49,647 bases of DNA from Hyphomicrobiales bacterium (GCA_900471605.1 UCEY01000023.1:1-49647); one strand, 5' to 3'. Shown: positions 31,007 through 39,725, numbered from the stretch's first letter. Notes: a model not told the origin generated them from the letters alone. Made by a program: numbers and translations.

Positions 31007-33519
31007 GTGCTCACCAATGGAAACAGGCCAAGGACCGCGAAGGTGACGACGGCGGTAAACGCCGTGAAATGCCAGTAGAGCGTTACGTTGCGGATATCCT
31101 GGTCGTATTCGTCAGTCATCCGGCCGGCGAGGCTGCGCGCCAGGCAATAGGCCTGCATCACCGCGCCGACCACGCCATGCGTGACCGTCCAGATCGTAAT
31201 GATCCAGACGATCGCCGGATAGACGTGCGAGGTCGGGTCCATGGCATGAACGTAGGGACCGGCAAGACCTGCCAGCGAGGCCGCGATCGTGAAAACGAAC
31301 GCGGCACCGAGTGCGGCCCGCGCGCCGGCCGGCCCCCTTTCGTTGAGTTCGCGCGCCAGCAGCGTCAGCCCCCAGGCGGCGACATAGAATACCAGTGCCA
31401 CCATCGGCCACAGGACGCCCGGTCCCTGCGCGATCGTGGTGAAGTCGCTGTGGATCGTCCAATAGAAGAAATAACCGAAGACGAGGCTTGCGAAGGCCGT
31501 GCCGTCGCCGACCATGGTAATGAACATCGCCCACCAGCCGACCGAGGCCGGCCCCGAAACGTAGACCGGCAATTTGAGCCCGAGCCCGACATCGACGTCC
31601 GGCGCTTCCGGTATCGGCGCGGTTCCGTTCCAGAGCCAATGGATGATGGCGATGAAGGTGACGATCGCAAAAACGATCGTGGTGATCCACAGCTTGAACG
31701 TCAGCGCGATGAACACGCCTCCGAGCGCCAATGCGGCGATGATCGTCACATAGGAGACCCCGCCGACCCGCAGGCACTGGATCGGCTCGGCATCCAGAAC
31801 CGAGGTTACCAGCGTCTCGCGCTTGCCGGATTTCGCATCCGGCAGATAGAAGCGCCCCGCCTCGATATCAGCCTGCAGGTTCGGCTGGTCCCAGAGCGGA
31901 TAGCGGCTGGTGATGATCGGTACCGATCGCATGCCCCAGCTTTCGGACGGATCGTTCGTCCATTCCAGCGTGCCGGAATTCCACGGATTGAGGTTACGCT
32001 CTCCGGGTCCCGGTTTGGGGCGGAAGATGTCGATCACGAAGGTCGCGACGCCCGCGGCGAAGATGAAGGCGCCGATGGTGGAGATGAGGTTGAACCAGTC
32101 CCAGCCGATGTCTTGCGGATAGGTGAAAACCCGTCGCGGCATGCCGCGCAGCCCGGAAAGATGCATCGGGAAGAAAGCGATGTTGAAACCCGCAAACATC
32201 AGCCAGAAGGCGGTTTTGCCCCAGGCGTCGCTGAGCTTCTTTCCCGTCACGAAGGGGAAATAATAATAGATGCCGGCGACGACGGGAAACAGCATGCCGC
32301 CGATCAGCACGTAATGCAGGTGGGCGACGACGAAATAGGTGTCGTGCGCCTGCCAGTCGAACGGCACGAGCGCCACCATGACGCCCGTCAGCCCGCCGAT
32401 CACGAAGATGATCAGTCCCCCTGCCCCGAACAGCATCGGCACCGAGAAGATGACCCGGCCGGCAAGCATGGTGGCGATGAACACGAAGATCTGCACCCCG
32501 GTCGGGATGGCGACCGCTTCCGACGCCGCCGAGAAGAAGGCGAGCGAGATCTGCGGCAGGCCGGTCGCGAACATATGGTGTACCCAGAGCCCGAAGCTCA
32601 GGAACCCGGTGCCGACGGCGGCGAGCACGATCCATGAATATCCGACGATCGGCCGCTGCGAGAAGGTCGGCACGATCATCGCCATCAGCGCGATCGCCGG
32701 CAGGAAGATGATATAGACCTCCGGATGCCCGAAGATCCAGAACAGGTGCTGCCATAAAAGCGGATCGCCGCCGCGCGTCGCATCGAAGAACGGCCAGTCG
32801 AACATCCGTTCCATCTCGAACAGGATGTCGCCGGCGATCAGCGGCGGAAAGGCGAACAGGATCATGCCCGCGACGATCAGGAGATACCAGGCAAACATCG
32901 GCATCAGGTTGATGCGCATTCCGGGCGCCCGGCATTTCATGATGCCGACGATGATCTCGACGGCGGCGGCGATCGACGCCACCTCGATGAAGGAGAGGCC
33001 GAGCAGCCAGATATCCGCGCCGATGCCGGCATATTCGTCATCGGTCGCAAGCGGCGGATACATGAACCAGCCGGCGTTGGGAGCGGCATTGAAGAAGATC
33101 GAGCCACAGACGAAGATACCACCGAGAAGAAAGCTCCAGAAGCCGAAGGCGGAGAGCCGCGGGAAGGGCAGTTCCCGGGCGCCGAGCATGGACGGCAGAA
33201 GGAAGATCGCCACCGCCTCGAAAATCGGCACCGCGAACAGGAACATCATCACCGTGCCATGCAGCGTGAAGGCCTGGTTGAACAGCTCGGCCGAGATGAA
33301 ATCGTTCTCCGGCACCGCCAGCTGCAGCCGCATCAAAAGCCCGAGCAGGCCGGCAAACAGCATGAAGGCGAAGGCGGTGACGCCGTACCAGAGGCCGATC
33401 TCGCTGTTGTTGACCGAAGTCCAGTAGCGGATGCCTTTCGGCGTTTCCCAGGTCTTGCGGAGCCGCTCCTCCTGGGCCGCACGCTCTTCCGGCGAAAAAT
33501 TGCCGAGTTCCACGGTCAT
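31003..33519 (-). CDS. ctaD: Cytochrome c oxidase subunit I/III fusion (caa3 type)
   Basis: Catalytic oxidase subunit of 838 aa that joins subunit I (about 1-560) to subunit III (about 640-838) in one chain. Subunit I has the low-spin heme His region (FTLHGTVMMFLFAVPIF), the CuB/Tyr segment GHPEVYIIFLPAIAL, the His pair WVHHMFATGLP and the heme a3 region DTYFVVAHLHYVL. Subunit III appears as WWAMFITMVGDGTAFASLVFGYFFYW and HGVVGAVMQAYCLARSL. Fused I/III subunits are typical of this alternative caa3 oxidase in rhizobia. It overlaps both neighbours by 4 bp. Confidence 0.92.
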   Translation of the reverse strand: MTVELGNFSPEERAAQEERLRKTWETPKGIRYWTSVNNSEIGLWYGVTAFAFMLFAGLLGLLMRLQLAVPENDFISAELFNQAFTLHGTVMMFLFAVPIFEAVAIFLLPSMLGARELPFPRLSAFGFWSFLLGGIFVCGSIFFNAAPNAGWFMYPPLATDDEYAGIGADIWLLGLSFIEVASIAAAVEIIVGIMKCRAPGMRINLMPMFAWYLLIVAGMILFAFPPLIAGDILFEMERMFDWPFFDATRGGDPLLWQHLFWIFGHPEVYIIFLPAIALMAMIVPTFSQRPIVGYSWIVLAAVGTGFLSFGLWVHHMFATGLPQISLAFFSAASEAVAIPTGVQIFVFIATMLAGRVIFSVPMLFGAGGLIIFVIGGLTGVMVALVPFDWQAHDTYFVVAHLHYVLIGGMLFPVVAGIYYYFPFVTGKKLSDAWGKTAFWLMFAGFNIAFFPMHLSGLRGMPRRVFTYPQDIGWDWFNLISTIGAFIFAAGVATFVIDIFRPKPGPGERNLNPWNSGTLEWTNDPSESWGMRSVPIITSRYPLWDQPNLQADIEAGRFYLPDAKSGKRETLVTSVLDAEPIQCLRVGGVSYVTIIAALALGGVFIALTFKLWITTIVFAIVTFIAIIHWLWNGTAPIPEAPDVDVGLGLKLPVYVSGPASVGWWAMFITMVGDGTAFASLVFGYFFYWTIHSDFTTIAQGPGVLWPMVALVFYVAAWGLTLLARELNERGPAGARAALGAAFVFTIAASLAGLAGPYVHAMDPTSHVYPAIVWIITIWTVTHGVVGAVMQAYCLARSLAGRMTDEYDQDIRNVTLYWHFTAFTAVVTFAVLGLFPLVST

Positions 33520-34586
33520 CTGAGCCCTTTCAGGTAGGCGGCGATCCGCTCGATTTCGGCATCCGGCAGCATGGAAAAATGCGGCATGCGAGCCTCGGGC
33601 TTGATCTTCCCCGGATCGCGGATGAAGCTTGCGACGTGCTCCTCGAGATTGGGCCGCGTACCCGCCCCGACCGTCCCGCGCTCGCCGAAGGCGGTGAGAT
33701 CCGGCCCGATCGTGCCCTGCGCTTGCGTGCCGGAAATCGCGTGGCAGGCGGAACAGCCGTGGCGGAGAAAGGACGCCAGCCCTTCGGCATCCCGCCCTCC
33801 GGACGAGTTCCGGCGTGCCGCCAACCAGTCCTCGAAGGCCTGTTTCTCCATGGCGAGCACGGTGAAGGCCATCAGCGCATGCGACGTCCCGCAGAATTCG
33901 GCGCAGACGCCGCGATAGGTGCCGGGCTTTTCGGCGAGTAGAGTCAGCCGGTTCTCGCGGCCGGGGATCATGTCCATCTTGCCGCCGAGCACCGGGATCC
34001 AGAAGGAGTGGATGACATCGGGCGATCTCAGCGAAAAGACGACACGTTCGCCGACCGGTATGCGCACCTCGTTGGCCGTCTCGAACGCGGGTTGACCGCC
34101 GTCTTCAAGATACCGCACCCGCCACCAGAACTTCTCGCCGGTCACCTCGATGCGGCGCATGCCGCCGTCCGTGCCCCCGAACCAGGGACGGATATTCGGC
34201 ATCAGCCAGACCGCATAGGAGAGCAGCGACGCGAGAATGACGGTCGGCAGGACCGCGCCGCACCAGAGGATGACCCGGCCCGCCGCCTTTTCCGAATGAA
34301 CCCGCCTCTTGCGCGCGGCATAGAACAGCATGCCGACCGTGCCGGCCCAGATGACCACGCCGCCGACCAGCATCGCAAAAAACAGGGTAGCGACATCCGC
34401 CGCCTCGCGTCCCGCCGGATCGAGCGCCGACTGGATACCGGAGCAGGCGGAAAGAAGGGGCAAGAGAGCCGGGATGAAGAAGACCGGTCGAGCTCTCCGC
34501 CGTTGGCAACCCGGAACGCCCTGCCGCCCGATACGGCTTCTTGATCGGATTGGCCGGCATGAGCCGGTCAAGCGGTCATCGTTCAT
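33516..34586 (-). CDS. ctaC: Cytochrome c oxidase subunit II with fused cytochrome c domain (caa3 type)
   Basis: The electron-entry subunit. After a basic leader comes a lipobox LLSAC (Cys about 48), two transmembrane helices, and a cupredoxin CuA domain with CAEFCGTSHALM carrying the two Cys, His and Met ligands. A C-terminal cytochrome c domain follows with CSACH and a Met-containing MPHFSML segment. The CuA plus heme c arrangement defines caa3. ATG 34586 is the only ATG that fits between the predicted transcript start (about 34637) and the signal peptide; there is no clear Shine-Dalgarno, so the start is uncertain. It is first of a five-gene operon in which every junction is a 4-bp overlap. 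Confidence 0.85.
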   Translation of the reverse strand: MNDDRLTGSCRPIRSRSRIGRQGVPGCQRRRARPVFFIPALLPLLSACSGIQSALDPAGREAADVATLFFAMLVGGVVIWAGTVGMLFYAARKRRVHSEKAAGRVILWCGAVLPTVILASLLSYAVWLMPNIRPWFGGTDGGMRRIEVTGEKFWWRVRYLEDGGQPAFETANEVRIPVGERVVFSLRSPDVIHSFWIPVLGGKMDMIPGRENRLTLLAEKPGTYRGVCAEFCGTSHALMAFTVLAMEKQAFEDWLAARRNSSGGRDAEGLASFLRHGCSACHAISGTQAQGTIGPDLTAFGERGTVGAGTRPNLEEHVASFIRDPGKIKPEARMPHFSMLPDAEIERIAAYLKGLR

Positions 34587-34643
34587 TCGACATGTACCCG
34601 GCAGAGAGGCCGCGGCAGAGAGGCCGCAAAACATTCGGGCCCG

Positions 34644-34668
34644 AACGCAGTACCCCGAATTTTGTTCC
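34644..34668 (-). promoter_or_regulatory. EcfG-consensus promoter of the caa3 oxidase operon
   Basis: Minus strand GGAAC (plus 34664-34668), 16-nt spacer, CGTT (plus 34644-34647), exact match, 57 bp before ATG 34586. Confidence 0.68.
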
Positions 34669-34708
34669 AGACGCCGGATAACTTTGTGTAACCGGCTGTG
34701 AAAAAGAT

Positions 34709-34733
34709 GGAACGAATCCTTTTGCGATGGGTT
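34709..34733 (+). promoter_or_regulatory. Putative EcfG-type promoter of the 65-aa gene and pfpI
   Basis: GGAAC at 34709-34713, 16-nt spacer, GGTT at 34730-34733; one mismatch; 50 bp before ATG 34784; divergent from the oxidase promoter. Confidence 0.48.
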
Positions 34734-34783
34734 TGCCCCGTTGTGAACGGGCAAGTGCCCGGCTTTCGCGACGGGAGAAAATC

Positions 34784-34981
34784 ATGAGACACTTTCTAAA
34801 AATGCTCAGAAACAGGCTCACCGGCACGCAGCAGAAGAAGACGTTTGCGGTGGCCCATCCGGAGGAACTGCAGGTCGTCGTACCGGACGCGGTAGTCCTT
34901 CCCTTGCCGAAATCGCCTCGCGAAGAAATCAGCGTCCCCGCCTCCATCAACGGCCGGGACCTCTCGACCGGCCGGCTTTGA
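34784..34981 (+). CDS. Hypothetical protein, 65 aa
   Basis: Not recognised. A basic N-terminus (MRHFLKMLRNRLTGTQQKK), then a Val/Pro-rich stretch (ELQVVVPDAVVLPLPKSPRE) and a polar end; no membrane segment. GGGAG lies 8 nt before ATG 34784; a longer in-frame start at 34727 overlaps the -10. It lies 58 bp before the pfpI-like gene with no terminator between, so the two are probably one transcript. Confidence 0.6.
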   Translation: MRHFLKMLRNRLTGTQQKKTFAVAHPEELQVVVPDAVVLPLPKSPREEISVPASINGRDLSTGRL

Positions 34982-35039
34982 GACATTCGACCCGGCCAAG
35001 ATCGTGAATGACAAGACCGTTCAACAAAAGGAGACCAGA

Positions 35040-35600
35040 ATGACCACCATCGAGTCCGCCAACATCCTGATCCTCGCAGCCGACGGCTACGAACGGTCGG
35101 AGCTGCGCGTCCCCATGGAGGAACTGAGAAAACGCGGGGCCGACGTCAAGATCGCTTCCATCAAGGCGGGCGAGATCAAGAGCTGGGACAAGAAGGACTG
35201 GGGCGACACCGTTCCCGTCGATCTGGAGGCCAAAAACGTCAAGGCTGAGGAATTCGATGCCCTCGTGCTGCCGGGCGGCCAGATCAACCCCGACATCCTG
35301 CGCAACGACGAGGATGCGATGAAGGTCGTGCGCGATTTCGTCAAGAGCGGCAAGCCGGTCGCGGCGATCTGCCATGGCCCCTGGCTGCTGGTGGAAGCCG
35401 ATGCGCTTCGCGGCCGCAAGGCGACGTCTTATCGTTCGATCCGCACCGATATCCGCAATGCCGGCGCCTCCTGGAAGGATGAGGCCGTCGTGGTCGACAA
35501 CGGCATCATCACCTCGCGCTCGCCCGAAGATCTGCCGCAATTCGTGGCGAAGATCGTCGAGGAAGTCCAGGAAGGACGCCACAATCGCCGGGCAGCGTAA
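35040..35600 (+). CDS. PfpI/DJ-1 family protein (type 1 glutamine amidotransferase-like)
   Basis: A 186-aa cytosolic member of the PfpI/DJ-1 superfamily. The strand-helix start NILILAADGYERSELRVPMEEL is followed by LVLPGGQINPDILR and the nucleophile elbow AICHGPWLLVEADALRGRKATS with the reactive Cys in CHGP (about residue 111); a Glu in ERSEL is the usual partner. Relatives act as stress-protective hydrolases, deglycases or proteases; the real activity of PfpI-like proteins is debated. ATG 35040 follows AAAAGGAGACCAGA. The C-terminus ends in RRAA 2 bp before the convergent topoisomerase stop. Confidence 0.88.
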   Translation: MTTIESANILILAADGYERSELRVPMEELRKRGADVKIASIKAGEIKSWDKKDWGDTVPVDLEAKNVKAEEFDALVLPGGQINPDILRNDEDAMKVVRDFVKSGKPVAAICHGPWLLVEADALRGRKATSYRSIRTDIRNAGASWKDEAVVVDNGIITSRSPEDLPQFVAKIVEEVQEGRHNRRAA

Positions 35601-35601
35601 C

Positions 35602-36708
35602 TTAGACGCAAACCCGGCCCCGGCCGCCCGCAACCTCCTCGCGGGCGGTCGTCGCGCAAGTGGCCGAAGCTTGCTTCAGGAAAGCCAGAAGCCGCCGTTC
35701 GTTGGCACGCAACTCCTTGGGCCCGTTCAGCACCACCTTGTCCCTCATCACCGTTTCCAGCGGCGAGATGTCCTCCGAAAGCGCCAGAATGCTCGGGTGG
35801 ATATAGCTCGAGCGGCAGACCGCCGGCGTGTTGTGGAGCGCTTGCGACGCCGCCTTGCACATCGCCTTGATCTTGGGTCGCCTGCCCTCCTCTTCCACCA
35901 CCTCCCAGGCCGCCATCAGCGCGGCGAGACTGCCGCCCCAGGTGCGGAACGTCTTGGCGGAGACGGCAAAGCCGGCGGCCTTGGCAAGATAGGCGTTCAG
36001 CCGGCCTGAATCGATCGGATGCGGCACGCCCTGTTCGTCCGGCCAGGAAAACAGCTGCCGGCCCGGCAGATCGGCGATCTCTTCCAGAATGCACTGAAGG
36101 CGGGGATGTTTCAGCGTGTGCTGGACGCGCTGCCCGCCCTTGGCCACGAAGCGCAGCATGATCGCCTCGCCTGACAGCGTCATGTGGCGCTTCAGCAGCG
36201 TGGTCGCGCCATAGGTCTTGTTTTGCTTGGCATAAAGCCGATTGCCGACCCTGAGATGGGTCGCATCCATCAGGACCACCAGCGCCGCGATCACCGCATC
36301 GGATCTGTCGAGCCCGAGCTGCAGATCGCGTTTCGCCTTGCGGCGGATGCGCGGCAGGGCCTCGCCGAACCGCACAAGCTGATCGAACTTGCGCTCGCTG
36401 CGGAAATTCTGCCAATCGACGTGATAGCGATACTGCTTGCGGCCGCGGGAATCGTAGCCCGTCGCCTGCAAATGCCCACGCGGATCGAGGCAGATCCAGA
36501 CATGATCATAGGCAGGCGGCAGGCCGAGCGACGAGATCCGCAGGCGGTGCTCCGGATCGGCCAGCAGCGTGCCGTCCGGCAGGCGGTAGGTGAAGCCCTT
36601 GCCGCGCTTGAGCCTGCGGATGCCGGGTTCCGTGTCGCTGACGTAGGTAAGGCCGATGGTTTTCAGGGAATCCTGATCGATGTCGATCGCGGTGAGCATG
36701 GCGTCCAT
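35602..36708 (-). CDS. DNA topoisomerase IB (poxvirus/bacterial type)
   Basis: Relaxes supercoils by nicking one strand through a 3'-phosphotyrosine. Length is 368 aa. The N-terminal domain (1-100) contains LRISSLGLPPAYDHVWI, DPRGHLQATGYD and GRKQYRYH, the last two being conserved in the family. The catalytic domain has Arg 153 (HLRVGN), Lys 190 (RFVAKGGQ), Arg 255 (TFRTWGG) and the nucleophile Tyr 302 in CRSSYIHPSI. All five-part active-site elements seem present. ATG 36708 lies only about 10 bp after an exact EcfG-type -10, so the mRNA would be leaderless or nearly so; ATG 36699 is an alternative. Neither has a Shine-Dalgarno. Confidence 0.92.
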   Translation of the reverse strand: MDAMLTAIDIDQDSLKTIGLTYVSDTEPGIRRLKRGKGFTYRLPDGTLLADPEHRLRISSLGLPPAYDHVWICLDPRGHLQATGYDSRGRKQYRYHVDWQNFRSERKFDQLVRFGEALPRIRRKAKRDLQLGLDRSDAVIAALVVLMDATHLRVGNRLYAKQNKTYGATTLLKRHMTLSGEAIMLRFVAKGGQRVQHTLKHPRLQCILEEIADLPGRQLFSWPDEQGVPHPIDSGRLNAYLAKAAGFAVSAKTFRTWGGSLAALMAAWEVVEEEGRRPKIKAMCKAASQALHNTPAVCRSSYIHPSILALSEDISPLETVMRDKVVLNGPKELRANERRLLAFLKQASATCATTAREEVAGGRGRVCV

Positions 36709-36717
36709 GGCGCATCA

Positions 36718-36743
36718 AACGGCGACGCCCCTGCCTTCGTTCC
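36718..36743 (-). promoter_or_regulatory. EcfG-consensus promoter of the topoisomerase IB gene
   Basis: Minus strand GGAAC (plus 36739-36743), 17-nt spacer, CGTT (plus 36718-36721), exact match. The gap to the first ATG is 9 bp. Confidence 0.65.
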
Positions 36744-36763
36744 GAGGCAGACCGGCAAAACGG

Positions 36764-38473
36764 CTAGATGGCGATATCCTTGAGGCTTTCGGCGCCCTCG
36801 CCGCGTTCAAAGGCGGAGCGCGACGCGTTCAGCGTCCAGCAAAGCCCTTCGTCTCGGAAGTCGACCTCGACATGGCCTGCAAAAGCCGCCGCCGCATGGC
36901 GCTTGATGATCGTCGTGCCGAAACCGGTGCGCGAAGGCGCACGCACCGCCGGGCCGTTTCTCTCCTCCCAGATAAGCTCGAGCCTGCCTTCGCCGTCGTC
37001 CTCGCCGATCAGGTCTTTCCAGCTGATGCGCACCTTCCCCTGCGGCACGGACAGCGCCCCATATTTCACCGAATTGGTGGCAAGCTCGTGCAGGATCAGC
37101 CCGAGATTCTGCACCGCTTCGGCCTTCAGGACAAAATCCGCCCCCTGCAGCTCGACGCGGTCCGCCACGTCCGCAAACGTGCTCATGTGGATTTCGACGA
37201 CCCGACGGATCGAGACCCCTGCCCATTGTTCCTTGGCCAGCGCCTCGATCGATTTGCCGAGCCCCTGGAGGCGGGTGCTGATCGCCTTCTGGAACTCTTC
37301 CATCGTCGTGTCCTGACGCGCCAGCTGGCGCATCATCGCCTGGATCAGCGTGAGGATGTTCTTGGTTCGGTGCACCAGCTCATGCAGGATGAGGTGGATG
37401 CGGTCCTCCGCCTCGCTGCGATCGAACGAGGCGTTCGAGAGCGCTATGGCCACCTGGTTCGCCTCGCGGATCTTGGTTTCCACCGGCGAGACGATCTCGC
37501 CCTTGCCGATCCGCTCCGCCATTTGGGCGATCTGCCGGATCGGTATCCGAAGCTGGCGACCGACGAGCCATGCAATCAGCATCGCGACGGCAAGGAAGAT
37601 CGCTCCACCGGCGATCAACTGCCGCCAGGTCGTAAGAATGCTCGCCTGCGCCGCATCGATAGGCCCCCAGACGACCGCCTTCCAGGTCCAGCCGGTGATC
37701 TGGGCATAGCCGTACATCTGCCGCCGACGTCCGTCCATGTCCTCGATCGTGCCCTTGAAGCCGGTCATCAGCTTGAGCGTGTCGGAAGGAAACGCCGTGC
37801 CGGACGTGAGCGCATGGGCGCCGAGCGAGGTTACCACCTGCCCCGCCCCATCGACCACCGCAACCGACCAGCCGGCAGGAAGACCTTCCGTCGAGATCAG
37901 CTTCTGCAGATCCTCGGCATTCTGCGTCATGATCATCGCAGCGCCCGAATAGGAAATCTCCCTGGGCAGGGGCATGGTGATGTTGAAGACGTGCTTGCCG
38001 CTGGTGGCCCCGAAAAAGACGTTGGAGACCTCGGTGACGCCGCTGTTCAGCGCGGACTGCAGCGCAGGCATGTTGGAGACCTTGCCGAGCGGCGCGTCGA
38101 ACGGCACACGGGTGTTGAGCCTTTGCTGGCCATCCGCATTGACGACAAGAATATAGAGGGAATTGGAACGAAGGCTGTTCTGCGTCCGGTTGTGGAAGGC
38201 GCGCAGGTCGCCCGCTTCGAGTTCCGGCGAGGTGACCAGCAGCCTCAACGTGGTCGCCATGTCCTGCAGTTCGCGGTCGATCGAGCGGGCGATGAGCTGA
38301 GCGTCCTCGGCCGTCTCGCCCGCCAGAATCTCCCGTTCGTTTGCCTCCAGCTCCATCATCAGATAGCCGACGAAAACCAGCAACGGCAATGCCACCCCAG
38401 CCGCGAGAGCAACCAGATAGGCACCGATCGGCGCCGTTGGGAAAAACCGCGAAATTCTAAACATCCCGCGCAT
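36764..38473 (-). CDS. Membrane sensor histidine kinase, HWE family
   Basis: 569 aa. TM1 near residues 17-42 and TM2 near 275-300 flank a periplasmic sensor (about 45-275) that looks like a dCache domain (LQSALNSGVTEVSNVFFG; MYGYAQITGWTWKAVVW). A HAMP-like segment follows, then an HWE-type kinase: phospho-acceptor His near 367 in HELVHRTKN, N box HELATNSVKYGAL, the diagnostic W-E pair in LIWEERNGP, and GFGTTIIKRH. HWE and HisKA_2 kinases are the group that often phosphorylates PhyR in the general stress response, so a role there is plausible but not shown. No response regulator is adjacent. It is on the same strand as topIB, 55 bp upstream of it. Confidence 0.88.
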   Translation of the reverse strand: MRGMFRISRFFPTAPIGAYLVALAAGVALPLLVFVGYLMMELEANEREILAGETAEDAQLIARSIDRELQDMATTLRLLVTSPELEAGDLRAFHNRTQNSLRSNSLYILVVNADGQQRLNTRVPFDAPLGKVSNMPALQSALNSGVTEVSNVFFGATSGKHVFNITMPLPREISYSGAAMIMTQNAEDLQKLISTEGLPAGWSVAVVDGAGQVVTSLGAHALTSGTAFPSDTLKLMTGFKGTIEDMDGRRRQMYGYAQITGWTWKAVVWGPIDAAQASILTTWRQLIAGGAIFLAVAMLIAWLVGRQLRIPIRQIAQMAERIGKGEIVSPVETKIREANQVAIALSNASFDRSEAEDRIHLILHELVHRTKNILTLIQAMMRQLARQDTTMEEFQKAISTRLQGLGKSIEALAKEQWAGVSIRRVVEIHMSTFADVADRVELQGADFVLKAEAVQNLGLILHELATNSVKYGALSVPQGKVRISWKDLIGEDDGEGRLELIWEERNGPAVRAPSRTGFGTTIIKRHAAAAFAGHVEVDFRDEGLCWTLNASRSAFERGEGAESLKDIAI

Positions 38474-38491
38474 TTACCCTATAGAAGAGGC

Positions 38492-38512
38492 TGCAGGTGC
38501 CTGTACCACCTG
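38492..38512. repeat. Perfect inverted repeat upstream of the HWE kinase gene
   Basis: Arms GCAGGTG (38492-38498) and CACCTGC (38506-38512) with a 7-nt spacer, about 20 bp before the kinase start. Could be a regulator site or a leader hairpin. The rest of the 160-bp gap shows nothing else. Confidence 0.4.
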
Positions 38513-38634
38513 CCGGCATTGCCCATTTCCGTGTCCCGCCATCTGCTAATATTCTAGCGGGGCTTTTCTAGCCGGTTTTGGACGCCGGGCCAAGGATTGA
38601 TTGCCGGCGATATGTTTGAGCGGAACGCCACCGG

Positions 38635-38856
38635 TCACGTGTGCCGAGGCCGCTCCCCCACGTCGAAATTGACGTCCCAATCCGGCTTCGAACTCTTTTT
38701 GCCCGGCGGATCGCGATGCTCGGTCGCGTCGTCCGAACCCGTTATTACCGTCGGCTTGGCGCTCGCCACGCCGTTGGATTTGGGATCGGCCTGGGATTTC
38801 GCATATTGTCCTTCGGCATCCTTGCGGATCCGGGCGGTATCGTCGGTTTTGGTCAT
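38635..38856 (-). CDS. Hypothetical hydrophilic protein, 73 aa
   Basis: Not recognised. A small, highly polar and probably disordered protein (TKTDDTARIRKDAEGQYAKS, DDATEHRDPPGKKSSKPDWD) without signal peptide. AAGGAG lies 5 nt before ATG 38856; two upstream ATGs are possible. It lies about 65 bp downstream of the 267-aa BON gene on the same strand, separated by a hairpin, and is probably part of the same stress transcript. Confidence 0.65.
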   Translation of the reverse strand: MTKTDDTARIRKDAEGQYAKSQADPKSNGVASAKPTVITGSDDATEHRDPPGKKSSKPDWDVNFDVGERPRHT

Positions 38857-38878
38857 CATGTCTCCTTGCCGCATGAAA

Positions 38879-38903
38879 GTCAGGCCACCGGCAGCGGCCT
38901 GAC
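38879..38903 (-). terminator. Intercistronic hairpin between BON and 73-aa genes
   Basis: Perfect 8-bp stem GTCAGGCC (38879-38886) and GGCCTGAC (38896-38903). On the minus strand it is followed by TTTC only, so it may act as a partial terminator or RNA-stabilising hairpin. Confidence 0.5.
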
Positions 38904-38921
38904 GCGTTAATCCGGGCCGGA

Positions 38922-39725
38922 TCAGATCGTGGTCGAACCGGTCAGCGTATCGGTCGGATTGTTGTTGATCCGCAGGTTGTTCTGCACGTGCCGGACGCCG
39001 GAAACGTCATCCACCAGGTCCTCGGCGCGGCGTTTGTCCCAGCGGCTGGATACGAAACCGTCGAGCGTCACCTCCGAACCCTGGACCGTCACGGTGATAT
39101 TGGATGCGTCGAGTACCGGGTCGTCGCTCAGCCGGTCATTGACGTCTTCCTCGATGCGGGCGTCCGAGCGCTGATAGCCTTTCGGCCCTTTTCCGCGATG
39201 CTCGTCCATCATCCGGCGACGTTCCGCATCCTCGTCGCCAAACCACGACGCCACTTCATCGCCGGCCCGCTCCATGAAGCCGCGCCGGCCGCCGCCATGA
39301 TCTTCCGATCCGCGGAAGCGATTGTCCGAGCGCTGACGGTTTTCGTCGCCAAAACGGTAGTCCGAACCGTAACGGTCGCCATAGGCCTGATTGACGCGGT
39401 TGCGGCCCGGTTCGTAGCTGAACGAGGAAGGCCTGCCGCGATAGGAATCGCGAGCCCAGGCCTGCGAGCGTTCGGAATCGCCGTAGCCCGCCTCGAACCC
39501 GCCGTCGTCGGAGGCCCATTGTTCGCTGCGGCCGTAGCGGGAGAAACGCGAACGATCGCCGTCCTCCCAATTTGGATCGCCGCTCCGCAGATCGTCGCTG
39601 AAACCACGCACATAACCGGTATCGCCCGGGCGATAATCGCTGGAGGATTCGCGGGCGTAATCACGCTCGTCGCGCATCCGGTCGTTTCGATACCCGCCCG
39701 ATTGGGAATGATTTCCACTGGCCAT
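38922..39725 (-). CDS. Large BON-domain protein with Arg/Asp/Ser/Tyr-rich disordered region
   Basis: 267 aa. Residues 1-180 are low complexity, dominated by R, D, G, S, Y and W (DRMRDERDYARESSSDYRPG; RGRPSSFSYEPGRNRVNQ), with repeated short GDR/GSDYR-like units. Residues 195-260 form a BON domain (DARIEEDVNDRLSDDPVLD, VQGSEVTLDGFV, VDDVSGVRHVQNNLRI). No signal peptide. Start at 39725 (MASGNHSQ) with GGAG nearby; the longer in-frame start adds 12 residues. The disordered sequence could promote condensate formation or RNA/DNA contact, which is speculation. A near-consensus EcfG-type promoter lies upstream. Confidence 0.8.
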   Translation of the reverse strand: MASGNHSQSGGYRNDRMRDERDYARESSSDYRPGDTGYVRGFSDDLRSGDPNWEDGDRSRFSRYGRSEQWASDDGGFEAGYGDSERSQAWARDSYRGRPSSFSYEPGRNRVNQAYGDRYGSDYRFGDENRQRSDNRFRGSEDHGGGRRGFMERAGDEVASWFGDEDAERRRMMDEHRGKGPKGYQRSDARIEEDVNDRLSDDPVLDASNITVTVQGSEVTLDGFVSSRWDKRRAEDLVDDVSGVRHVQNNLRINNNPTDTLTGSTTI

